DNA from: Arachnopeziza araneosa
Taxonomy: Eukaryota; Ascomycota; Leotiomycetes; Helotiales; Arachnopezizaceae
Length of the DNA: 39,628 nucleotides
Direction: 5' to 3'
NCBI GenBank assembly: GCA_003988855.1
Contig: QYAI01000217.1
Coordinates: 1 to 39,628 of the forward strand
Positions 30,701 to 39,628 of the stretch are shown here, piece by piece. Position 1 is the stretch's first letter. Each line of letters opens with the position of its first letter. The translations under genes and the position numbers were made by a program. Below the pieces are notes generated by a model. It saw only the letters and a list, made by a program, of their open reading frames with translations, did not search any database and was not told the DNA's origin.

Positions 30701-32479
30701 CCTTCTACTATGTCGATGGTTGAAAAGCCTACAGAGCCTAGATATATCGACGCTGTCATTCTTGAGCACAGACACACAATTTGCGATATGATCCTACCCA
30801 AAAAATCAGGGGGATTGGGAGCTTATATGTATATCTGTGGATCCGTCTCCGTCTATGAGACTGTCATGAAAGGTCTGAAGCAAGCAATGTACAACAGTCG
30901 AAATGTTACCAAACTCCAAGCGGAGGAGCTTATTTCCGTTGCCTTTGCTGAAAGAAGGTTCATGCTTGGTGAGGATTCTATCTCTTACATCAAACTCTCT
31001 ATATGCCTTCGGTCTTCGTGTCCTGATAACAGCTTTAGACATCTTCATGACTCCCCAAGCATTTTCTTTAAACCAAAAAAATATCTCCATCGCTGAACTA
31101 TCACGGAATACCGGCCATAAACAAGATGTTAGGATGTGGATAGGTATTCATGGATCTGTGTATGACATCACGGACTTCCTCCCTTTGCACCCTGGGGGAT
31201 CTTTCATCGCTGCTGCAAGTGGAGGAATTGATGCATCTCAAACATTCGACGATCTTGCCCATACAAACAACCCTGAAGTTGCCAGTCTTCTCACAAAATA
31301 TTTTATTGGAAATTTGACACCGAAACCTATCCTTGCAGCTCCCGAAATATCTACCTTGTATGATATGTGGTCCGGATATTTGCGCGTCGTTGTTGAATTA
31401 CTTACAACACTTGGGTTGGAAGTTCAAGATTTGCTTGAAACCTCTTCTTTATGGGTTTCAAACGGAATGCTGGATGCGGGAGGAATAAGAAAATTCTATC
31501 AATTCCAATCCCGTCTTATGAAGGGTGGACTTTCCGTCTTGTTCGGAGTAAGTGTTTCATGTGAAAAGAAAACAGAAGTTGACAAGCTATAGATCAAGCT
31601 ACAAGAGATGTATCTCCACCTCTCCTACTTTATTGTCAATAATGGGGCTTCGACCGTAACGGTACCGGACGTTCTAGGAATAGTTACGCGTGCACAGCAG
31701 TCTTCTGCCGCTACAAGCATAACACGAGAGATCTCACAGATCGGGAAATGGGTTTGTAACAACCTCGAAGTTCAATATCATGAGAAGAGCCTTCTCCGCT
31801 ATGCCACAGCTGTTACAAATATTGACTTGGGATTTCTGGAAAGCATCCGCGACGACTGCGCTCTTGGTTTGGAAGCTTTTGATGCTTGCGATAAAGGGGC
31901 TGTCAACGCCGAAAATCAAGTAGGCATCATGTCAAATCATTGGAGATGAAGCTAATTTTGCAGAATTTTTTGGAACTTGCGAAATTCTTGCTCTCACTTC
32001 TCCAAAAACTCGCCACGCGGCTTGATTCTTTCTATGTGACGATGGCCAAAGAAGTATTACTCCAACCAGAAAGAGAGCTCAATCCAGCACGTACTAGATG
32101 GAACATTCTTCGATCCAAAATCATCGACGGATCATTTTTCATTCTCTGCCAATCACTAAAACTAGGCTCTTCGTCTAGTTTTGGCTTGTGGCAGCATGCC
32201 CTCCAGAGTCTTGATTTCCAGGATGTTGTTTCCCGCGCCAAACACAATATTGCTGTTGCAGTAGATTTGAACAGAGAGCAAGAAGTCATTCGGGATAAAG
32301 GTGGTCGTTGGAGTCTTGCTGATTCTCATATTTCACGAGCCGAGACCAATGAAGTCTCATCTTTTGAGTCTCATCTTCAAGAGGAGACTATGGATCGAAT
32401 GGCCAAGTTCATAGAAAAGAGTGTGAATGATATGGGAGACTTAGGCCACAAGCCAGTCTTGGTACCAGCGGTAGTTTGA
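27790..32479 (+). CDS. IDO - FAD/NADPH reductase - cytochrome b5 fusion protein (putative self-sufficient dioxygenase)
   Basis: Ten exons: 27790-28263, 28317-28512, 28558-28629, 28680-28916, 28967-29282, 29441-29991, 30038-30968, 31039-31547, 31593-31919 and 31964-32479. Frames agree at every junction, giving about 1375 aa once one extra base near 27846 is discounted. Residues about 25-480 form an indoleamine 2,3-dioxygenase-like domain: Arg330 (GSRFVKL) aligns with the substrate-pocket Arg and His430 (THRYKVYGFLEIA) with the proximal heme His. Residues about 490-920 form the P450-reductase/sulfite-reductase-type module: PGDRVAIMPLN, RTYS at 680-683 for FAD, GGSGIAP at 771-777 for NADPH and YICGS at 880-884. 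There is no FMN flavodoxin domain. Residues about 940-1020 are cytochrome b5, with His976 (HPGG) and His1000 as heme ligands 24 apart. The last 350 residues are helical and unassigned. Electrons would run NADPH to FAD to b5 to IDO heme. Trp or an indole is the likely substrate by family. Confidence 0.9.
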
Positions 32480-33209
32480 ATATTTCTAGCTCTTTGTTTC
32501 TTGGCAGGTGAAATAGTATTAAACAGAAGATTGAAAATAAGAACTACGAATAAATCGTACAGATCAAATGAACTCAAATTTAAGGTTTAAATTGAGGTTA
32601 TTACAATTTCGTCTCGCCCAAATGAAGCACGCCGTTTTTGGCACCTAATTATGACAAAGTTTTGCACATCGAATACGAATGTTTTCAAATATCATTTTTG
32701 GGCGTTGTTCCTTGGTGAAAAGGTTCGATTGCTAGAAGCGACGGCTGTTAATCTAACTCTTGGGAGACAGTCTATTTCTCATCACTCTTTGGCTTTTGAT
32801 CATATAGTTGTCATTTTCCTACAAAGCTTAACCGGCACATTATCTGAAAGACAGATGCCTTGGCAGCTTGTCTGATGTTGTATTTCTCTTCAGTGCTTGT
32901 GAACTGGGTCTGGATTTAAATATCTAGAGTCAAGCATTAAAGGTGTTTATATTTAGGAGAGTTTGTTTAGCCTCAAGGGTCAAAAGGGGTGTAAATAAAG
33001 CTAGGGTAGCTTAGACGACCGTAGACCCTGAAGGCGCTAACTCGGGAGAGCCGAAGGTACCCCGCCTTTTCGGCTTTCGACCTCAAGCAGATCACAAGAA
33101 CCAACAATCTCGATATGAAGGGCACTGTGGACCGTGTCTTCTCCTTTCTTTTGTTAGTTGTGATGATTTCCTAACATCCGCCAATGCTAATAGTCAACGA
33201 GCTTTTACG
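32480..33209. other. Intergenic region between fusion gene and acyl-CoA synthetase
   Basis: No gene seen. A small inverted repeat, AGCCGAA...TTCGGCT, lies at about 33050-33077 and could form a hairpin in RNA. The rest carries the 3' flank and the next promoter. Confidence 0.4.
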
Positions 33210-35265
33210 ATGCGTCTGCGCAATACCACAGCTGTGGTATGGAGAGGTAGTCGTCAAGCAGCTGTAGAATGGAGGGGACAAATACACTCGGAATTGAGCT
33301 TCAAGGCTTTGCAGAGTGGGTGGCAGAAGAGGAGATTGTTGACATCAAGCTATAGCAAAGGTCCAACAGAGGTAAACTGCTTCTTCTCTCATTACCAGCG
33401 GCATCAATGCTAAAATTCCCAGCCCGCACTTCTCGAGCAAACTGTTCCACAACATTTCGACTCCATAGTCCGCAAGCATGGAGACCGCGCAGCAGTTATA
33501 TCCCGTAGTCAAGGAATGCGATTGACATACCGCGAGCTCGACGAGAGGAGTAATATTGTGGCACATGGGTTGCGTGGGAGCGGCGTGAAGAAAGGAGATA
33601 GAGTTGCGGTCAGCCTTGGTAACTCTTGGGAATTTGCGGTGGCTACATACTCCTTGTTCAAATTGGGTGCTATTTTAGTAGGAAACACGCATTGAATAGG
33701 AATCTGGGGCTGAAGTGTGGTTACAGGTCCCTCTAAATCCAGCCTTCAATGCACCACAAGTCATCGCGGCTCTTTCACACCTAGAGGCGGCGCATTTAAT
33801 TATCAGCACTGAGACGAACCTTCCATTCAAAAGTCCGAAAGAGAATATAACGCTATTAAGGCAAATAGCTCCAGATTTGTCCGCGAAGAAAGTGGCATCT
33901 GCATCCATTCCTTCGCTCAAGAATATTTTCTTGGTAGACAACTCATCCGACAGAATCGATACCTCTTCACTTTTCGCAACAACACCATTTTCGTCTCTTT
34001 TGTCCTCGTCCTCGCAGTCTATTATTCCCGACTCAGCGTTAGACCCCAATGAGATAATTAACATTCAATTCACATCAGGCACAACTTCTCTCCCCAAGGC
34101 TGCTTCCCTGACACATCGCTCCATCCTGAATAATGGCTTCTCTATCGGCGCACGCATGGGAATCGTTCCTACAGACATAATATGCTGCCCCCCTCCTCTC
34201 TTCCATTGTTTCGGCTGCATCCTGGGATATATGGCCTCGGCTACCCACGGCTCGGCCATTCTTTTCCCATCTGAAGCGTTCAACCCCACAGCAACACTTC
34301 TCTCTATTCAAGAAGAGCGAGCGACTGCATTATATGGCGTAGCAACCATGTTCGTTGCCGAGCTTGAACTTCTTGCGGACGGAAGGATAAAAAATGAAGG
34401 GTTTGATGGTCTAAGAACAGGCATTGCGGCTGGGAGTTCAGTGCCCAGTCACCTGATGTCAAAATTACATAAACAATTGAATTTGACTGGTTTGACCATT
34501 TGCTATGGTATGACGGAAACAAGTCCAGTAAGTTGTATGACTACGCCGGATGATCCACTTGAGATGCGTACTGGCAGTGTGGGTAGAGCGTTACCACATG
34601 TTGAGGTGAAAGTTGTCGATACTCTTGACAAGAACAAGATCCTTCCAATTGGGCAAAAAGGAGAATTGGTTGTGAGTGGTTACCTTGTCATGAAAGGCTA
34701 TTGGGGCGATAAAAAACGCACGGAAGAAGTTAGAATCATTGAGAAAGTGATTGAGAATGGGGTAGAGAAGGAGAAGGTTTGGATGCATACCGGTGATGAG
34801 GCGGAGATGGATGAGAATGGCTATGTGAAGATTACAGGGAGAATCAAAGATTTGATAATCAGAGGAGGTGAGAATATCCACCCTTTGGAAGTCGAAAACG
34901 TGCTTTTCATGATGGACGAGGTAAGTGAGGCGTCAGTGGTAGGTTTGCCTGACGAGAGGTATGGGGAAGTTGTAGCTGCTTTTGTCGTTGTCCATCATGG
35001 GGTCAAAACAGGTGTGGATGATGCAGGGAATGGAGATGAGCAGGTCGATACCAAGGGCTTAGACAAAAAGAGTCTGGGCAAAGAAAGAATTCGGGAATGG
35101 GTGAAACAGAAGCTGAGTGGACATTTGGTGCCGAAATATATCTTTTGGGTTAGTGAGTATCCGAAAACGGCGAGTGGGAAGATCCAGAAGTTTAAGTTGA
35201 GAGAAATGGGTGTAAATATGTTGAAAGATGCAGAGATCAAGAGATATAAAAGGGACAAGAGTTAA
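33210..35265 (+). CDS. AMP-forming acyl-CoA synthetase (ANL superfamily), probably mitochondrial
   Basis: Three exons, 33210-33371, 33423-33677 and 33727-35265, with introns of 51 and 49 nt, give 651 aa. The first 50 residues are Arg-rich (MRLRNTTAVVWRGSRQ, then QKRRLLTSSYSKG), like a mitochondrial presequence; the C-terminus (KRDKS) is not a peroxisomal PTS1. Adenylation motifs are the P-loop TSGTTSLPKAA (255-265), YGMTET (399-404), TGD (494-496), GRIKD (510-514) and the catalytic Lys624 in PKTASGKIQKFK. The P-loop differs from the usual SGTTGxPKG by Ser and Ala at two Gly positions. The enzyme would activate a carboxylic acid as acyl-AMP and then acyl-CoA; chain length is not predictable. 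Same orientation as the upstream fusion gene, 730 bp apart. Confidence 0.9.
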
Positions 35266-35366
35266 GAACTTCAATCGACAGATGTAGAAGCCCATTTTTG
35301 TTCCTACTTTCATGATGTTAGTAGTCGAAATAAGATAAGAGCCATCTTGATACTTCGTTTTAGCTG

Positions 35367-35732
35367 CTAAGCCATGAAAATTTCTTTCCAAACGGGCCCC
35401 GGGAGAAAACTTCTTTCCACGGCCTTCTGATAGATAATGCCAACACCTCTTCTCTCTGCGAGACCTCCACTACATGCAATGAGCAATACTTGATAATAGT
35501 CCCAACCATCTGAACTGAGATACTCTGGATAGTCCCAACCATCCGAGCCAATGTGCTTGGGATAGTTTCCGGGATAATGTTTCTTCGGCTCAGCGCCATC
35601 TAGGTCCCACTGTGACTCGGAAAGGGCAATAAACTCGAATGTACCATCCTTTTCATAGAACGTGCTCTGTTCATACCCATCTATTAGGCTGCTCAATGGG
35701 TGCCCATGGGGTGGGTGGAAGCCTCCAAGCAA
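35367..35732 (-). pseudogene. C-terminal fragment of a HET-type (heterokaryon incompatibility) protein
   Basis: The open frame of 121 codons reads TFEFIALSES near residue 31, then a spacer, then YYQVLLIACSGGLAERRGVG and a final GPVWKEIFMA. This order (FEFIALS, VLLI...AERxGVG, GPxWKEI) is the usual end of fungal HET-domain proteins, which trigger reaction between genetically different hyphae. The N-terminal HET domain is not in the window: upstream on this strand the sequence passes into the AT-rich block. The spacer contains an imperfect duplication (SDGWDYPEYL and SDGWDYYQ). It is therefore a truncated remnant or a last exon whose other exons were destroyed. Confidence 0.65.
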
Positions 35733-36566
35733 CTAACCATGGTGGCCCATGGAATGGCTTTTTTAGCGTAGGTATAAATCATACAAAAGCCAACTAACTA
35801 AGGGCGCCTATAAGTAGTGGCGTCTTGCATAAGGTACATAAAGTGCATAACATTAGTACAAATCAGTATAAAATTAGTATAAAAGTACCTAGGTATATAC
35901 AAATATAAAGAACAGTCGACAATCAATAGGCTTAGTTGTATTCTTGCACGTAGTTTACATTAACTGCTAGCTATTTATAGAAGTAATTATATACTAAGAT
36001 AAAACAACAAAGTTAAGAATTATTAGCTTTATTTTTGTATGCTACCTAAGCAACTTAGAGCCTTTATTTCTACTTAAGCAACCTAGAGCTTTTACTTCTC
36101 TCTAAGCTTTAATTTTTTAATCATGCCTTTTCGCATTGCTTGCACGAGGTGCATATCTTTTACTTAGATAGTTATGCGCTTTGCGTAAATAGCAGCAAGA
36201 TTAGTTACTAGTAATAATTAGTATAAAGATTAGTATAAGAAAGCAAGCATACATACATTAGAATTTAGAGACAAGAACACATTTAGCAGCTTTTTAAAGA
36301 GCAGCTAAAGCTAGCTTTTAAATGCGAAAAGCACTAGAAAGCTAAGTTACATTTGCTATAATGTCTCGAACGACGCATGCAAATAAAGCTTTTAGAATAA
36401 GAAAATTAATAGACTTTTAGTAATAACGAATTTTTATAAGAGCTTTAGCTGTTTGCAAGTTAGTAAACATTCTAATTATTATACTAATCTAATAGAAAGT
36501 TCTTACTGCTAAGTTTAAATCTGTATCTTTTCTTTAGCGTAAAAGCTAAACTTTTTCTGCTTTAAA

Positions 36567-36620
36567 CAGTCTTTTTGCCTCGAACAGTCTTCTTGCCTCG
36601 AACAGTTTTCTTGCTTCTAA
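36567..36620. repeat. 18-bp tandem repeat, three units
   Basis: Units start at 36567, 36585 and 36603 with consensus CAGTCTTCTTGCCTCGAA. The first two differ at one base, the third by four, all but one of them C-to-T. It lies within the RIP-like block. Confidence 0.75.
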
Positions 36621-39329
36621 AATTCTTTCTGCCTTTAACTAAAGTCTTGCGTAAAGTTTTGCGTGAAGCTTTATGTACGCTCGTACTTGCGATTGTATTT
36701 GCGCTTGTACTAACAGTCTTGCTTGCAAGTTGCATTTAAATGCTTTGTGTACGTGCTATTTAAACTTGCTACGATTAGTATAAAGATTAATATAAAAAAA
36801 AAAAAACCTTACAGAAGCTTTGCAGAAAGTGTAGCAGTGCAGTTGTTGTTGTTAGTAAGTTGTTTAGAAAGTAAAAAAAAAAAGCAAAAAGCAAAAGTAA
36901 CAGCAACTTTTAATTAACGCGTTTTTGTTACGTAACTTAACTTACTTAGCTAAAAATATCTGCTTTAACTTGCAGCAACTTAAATTAAAAGTTAACGCTA
37001 CTACTTTTTCTTCTACGATTTTCTATACTTTTAATTGCTAGTCGACTAGAATACAAGCAGCTTATTTTACTAATCTTTCTTCTAATCGCACGTTAATTAA
37101 TTATAATAAAAGAAAATACACAAAACGCGTCTGCTGCTCTTTAGAACTTAGACGTAGAAATAACTTCTTCTAACTAATCGAAATTACTTAGTAGTGCAGA
37201 TTAAGTAAGCTAAATGCTTGCGCTTGCGCTATTTTTAGTATACTAATCTTTATAGCAATTAAGCTCTAGCTGTCTTACAGCTACTCGTAAGTGCAAAGCA
37301 GCAGCTTCGTTGTTTTAGAATTCTTACACTGTAAAGTCTTGTCGCTAAAATAAAGTCTTTAGCTACAATGCTACTTAAAGTAAAATCTTGCTAGCAAAGC
37401 AAGCTAACTAAGAAGCTGTTACGTACGCTAAGAAAAAGCTTTAACAGACTTTTTTCTTCTAAGCTGCTGCGAAAGCAAAGCAAGACTAACTACTTGCTGC
37501 AGCTAGCAATAATGTTAAGCTTAGAAAGTGTGTACATTATTTTATTTTAATCGTTGTACTAATTAATAAATAAAAAGCGAAAAGAAAAAAACTAGCGAAC
37601 TCTTGCAAGAAAGCTTAAAGCTAGAGATATTAGTAGCTTATTTGCTGTTTAAGATAATAGAAATGCTGCTTAAATAGATTTAGACTACGAATCAGACTAC
37701 GACATAGAATACAAGATTATGTAGTAGCAAGACGAAGTATTAAACTTTAATGCATAGTTTGCTTGTTTTTTAAAAGCAAACAACTTAAAAGCTTAGAAAG
37801 TTAGTGCAGTTCGACGTTTTTATGCAGTAAGTGTCTTACTTTAAGATTAATAGATCGATTAGTGTAAGCACTAACACTTTTAAGATATTTTAAACGTAGA
37901 AGTTAAAACTTAGCAAATTAAATAGCGTCGTAGCTAAGCATTACTTTTTCGAAAGATCCGAAGTCTTAAAGCAAGAAGTAAGAAGTACTTAAAGCGTTTG
38001 CAAGTTTCTTAAGTTAACAAGCACGAGTATAATCTAGCATAATTTTATACTAATCTTTATACTAACTAATTAACTTCTAGCTTTATCGCACTACTTCTAC
38101 GCTTAGATAACTTTTTTACACTTAAAAAAAAAGCTGTTTAGCGTAATTTTGCTACATAAGTCTTTAATAAAAAAGATAATTAAGTAACTTTGCTTAAACT
38201 TGCTTTCTAGTAAGAAGATAATAACATTAATAAAGCTAGATTTTAGTTTTTAAATCGACTTTTTGACAGTTATATAAATGCAATTAAGCTTTTAGACAGT
38301 ACAAAAGTTAATCGTGCTATGTATAATTAAGTTCTTGCATCTTACGATAAGCTTTAAGTTGCGCTTTCTAAATTTGCGTAAGCAGTCTTTAAATTAGTTA
38401 ATAAAATTAAGTCTTTAGATAGAAAATTAATGTAAGACAAATTAATTGCAGAGCGAATCGTACTGTGTTGTAGCTTAAGAATTATATACTAATCTTTATA
38501 CTAATCTTACTTCGAAACACACGAAAAAACAGTTTAAATTAAGAACTTAGCTTAAAGCAAGACTGCAAGAAAACGTTCTTGCTTCGCGTCTTCTTTCTTT
38601 TACACGTTTTTGCAGATTTTTTGTTTTAATTCTGCTTTTCTATAGCAAAGAATTCGTTGTTTGCTTCTTGCTACTAGCAATAAACTTATTAATCTTTTAT
38701 TATAGATAGTTTATTAGTCGTCTTTAAAAGTAAAGATTTAGAATTAAAGTACAACTTTGCACAAATTAGTTTTAGTTAACGCTTTTATCAATAGCTTTCG
38801 AAATATTATAACGACTTTTTTACTTAGTAGTCTAGTACAAGCTAAGTTAGCTTTTAGTGTACAAAGTATAAATTTAAACTTCTTGTAAGAAAATTATTTT
38901 AGAATATAAAGCACACTTTTGCTTGCTAGTCTAGTTTTAATTAAGCAGCAAATAAATTAACTAAAGAACTTGTTGTTGTTTGCTAACACTATAAGAAAAC
39001 TATAACGCATTTAAGATTAAGTGCAATAAACTCTAGCACAACTTCTTTAAGTAATTATTTAAAGACTACTTGCTGTCTGCGTTATTAGAGTAGCAGCTAA
39101 AAGCAGCTTAACTTTTTAAGCAAAGTTTGTTAATTAGTATAAAGATAAGTATAAAAGCTTACAATGCATAGCAATCTTAACGTCTTACAGAAGAATTATT
39201 TAATGCTTAAGTTCTTAAGTTTATTGTTTTATTACGAAGTTTTTTTCGAATAGTTAAAAATGCTTAGTAAATAAAGCTTTGTCGACTACAAAATTCTTTA
39301 TTTGTACTTTCTTTAGCAAATACTATTCG

Positions 39330-39628
39330 CAATACTTTAGAAGTTTAACAAGTTAAAGTGTTTAGAACTTTGCTTGATAATGTTGTTTCTAGAAGCAAGA
39401 TTGCTTTATCGTTAGACTGCTAGTTTAGCAAAACTCGAAATTGTTTCTTAGGTGTAATAGCTTATTTTATTAACAAAAACTAGCAACTGCAGTTAAAGCT
39501 TATTAAATTTAAGCTACTTTACAAAGTTCACACGAGTAAGAAACTTGCAAGTGTCTTGTACGATGTTTGTTTACAATTCGAATTAAATAGTCGTGTATTA
39601 GCAATTACAACTAATAACGCAAGCAACA
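39330..39628 (+). pseudogene. hAT-family transposase remnant, RIP-inactivated
   Basis: In the frame of 39412 the translation shows VSRSKIALSLDC, then a stop, then FLGVIAYFINKN, a second stop, QLQLKLIKF, then KLASVLYDV and VLAITTNNASN at the window end. These blocks match the hAT transposase core: the LDxWTS strand, FLGVTAHWI, W-QL, GENLAxVLxDV and VLAITTDNASNN. In-frame stops at 39421 and 39481 fall exactly where the family has Trp, so they are TGG-to-TAG changes, and a further TAA lies at 39346. The element lies on the plus strand and its C-terminal half is outside the window. It is probably derived from a Restless- or Tol-like fungal hAT. Confidence 0.75.

Larger units (their letters stand above)
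35740..39628. repeat. AT-rich, RIP-like mutated repeat block
   Basis: Base composition changes sharply after about 35740. TpA is frequent and every frame is closed by stops. CC, GG, TCA, TGA, CCA and TGG are rare, while ACA, GCA, TGT, TGC and CG are kept. This is the expected outcome of heavy C-to-T change at CpA on both strands. The block contains hAT transposase remains at its right end, a small minisatellite and a dispersed 22-mer motif (separate entries). No intact gene is seen over nearly 3.9 kb. It continues past the window. Confidence 0.8.

Noticed and set aside
32900..33110. Structured non-coding RNA around the AGCCGAA/TTCGGCT hairpin
   Set aside because: Only one short stem is visible and no known RNA family signature; insufficient support.
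36723..36917. 64-codon frame inside the AT-rich block
   Set aside because: Lys-rich low-complexity product with no motif, in a region where all other frames are stop-ridden; chance open frame.

Overview
This is a stretch of nuclear genome from a filamentous ascomycete (Pezizomycotina; Leotiomycetes would fit, but that is a guess). The evidence is short 43-71 nt introns with GT(A/G)AG(T) donors and CTRAY-like branch sites, fungus-specific protein families, and an AT-rich block that looks mutated by repeat-induced point mutation (RIP). Single N bases at about 5680, 26076, 26859 and 29837 show a draft assembly, so lone frameshifts could be sequencing errors.

Layout. 1-1676: transposon scraps (abutting Tc1/mariner-type ends and a 119-bp MITE) and an AT-rich intergenic region. 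1677-5592 (+): a short-chain dehydrogenase, a Cys-rich single-pass membrane protein and a nucleoside 2-deoxyribosyltransferase-like protein. 5873-11011 (-): a DUF5672 glycosyltransferase-like protein, a GMC oxidoreductase pseudogene with two frameshifts and one nonsense codon, and an acyl-protein-thioesterase-like hydrolase. 11359-22871 (-): a Cys-rich Pca1/CrpA-type heavy-metal P-type ATPase, a large fungal orphan membrane protein, a cysteine dioxygenase with all key residues, and a six-exon dynamin-like GTPase. 23612-23973: a solo LTR with a 5-bp target duplication. 24657-25676 (-): an F-box-like protein.

The most interesting locus is 27790-32479 (+), a ten-exon gene for one polypeptide of about 1375 residues. 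In order it has an indoleamine 2,3-dioxygenase (IDO) fold, a cytochrome-P450-reductase/sulfite-reductase-type FAD-NADPH module without the FMN domain, a cytochrome b5 domain, and an unassigned helical tail. IDOs need an electron donor to keep the heme ferrous, and P450 reductase plus cytochrome b5 can serve that role in animal cells. This protein therefore looks like a self-sufficient IDO carrying its own electron-transfer chain. A mitochondrial-looking acyl-CoA synthetase (33210-35265) follows on the same strand.

From about 35740 to the end the sequence becomes very AT-rich, stop-rich and poor in CC/GG, TCA/TGA and CCA/TGG. Its last 300 bases still read as a hAT transposase with TGG-to-TAG stops. 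A lone C-terminal exon of a HET-type heterokaryon-incompatibility protein sits at the edge of this block. The ordinary genes form a metabolic and membrane-trafficking neighbourhood with no obvious co-regulation.
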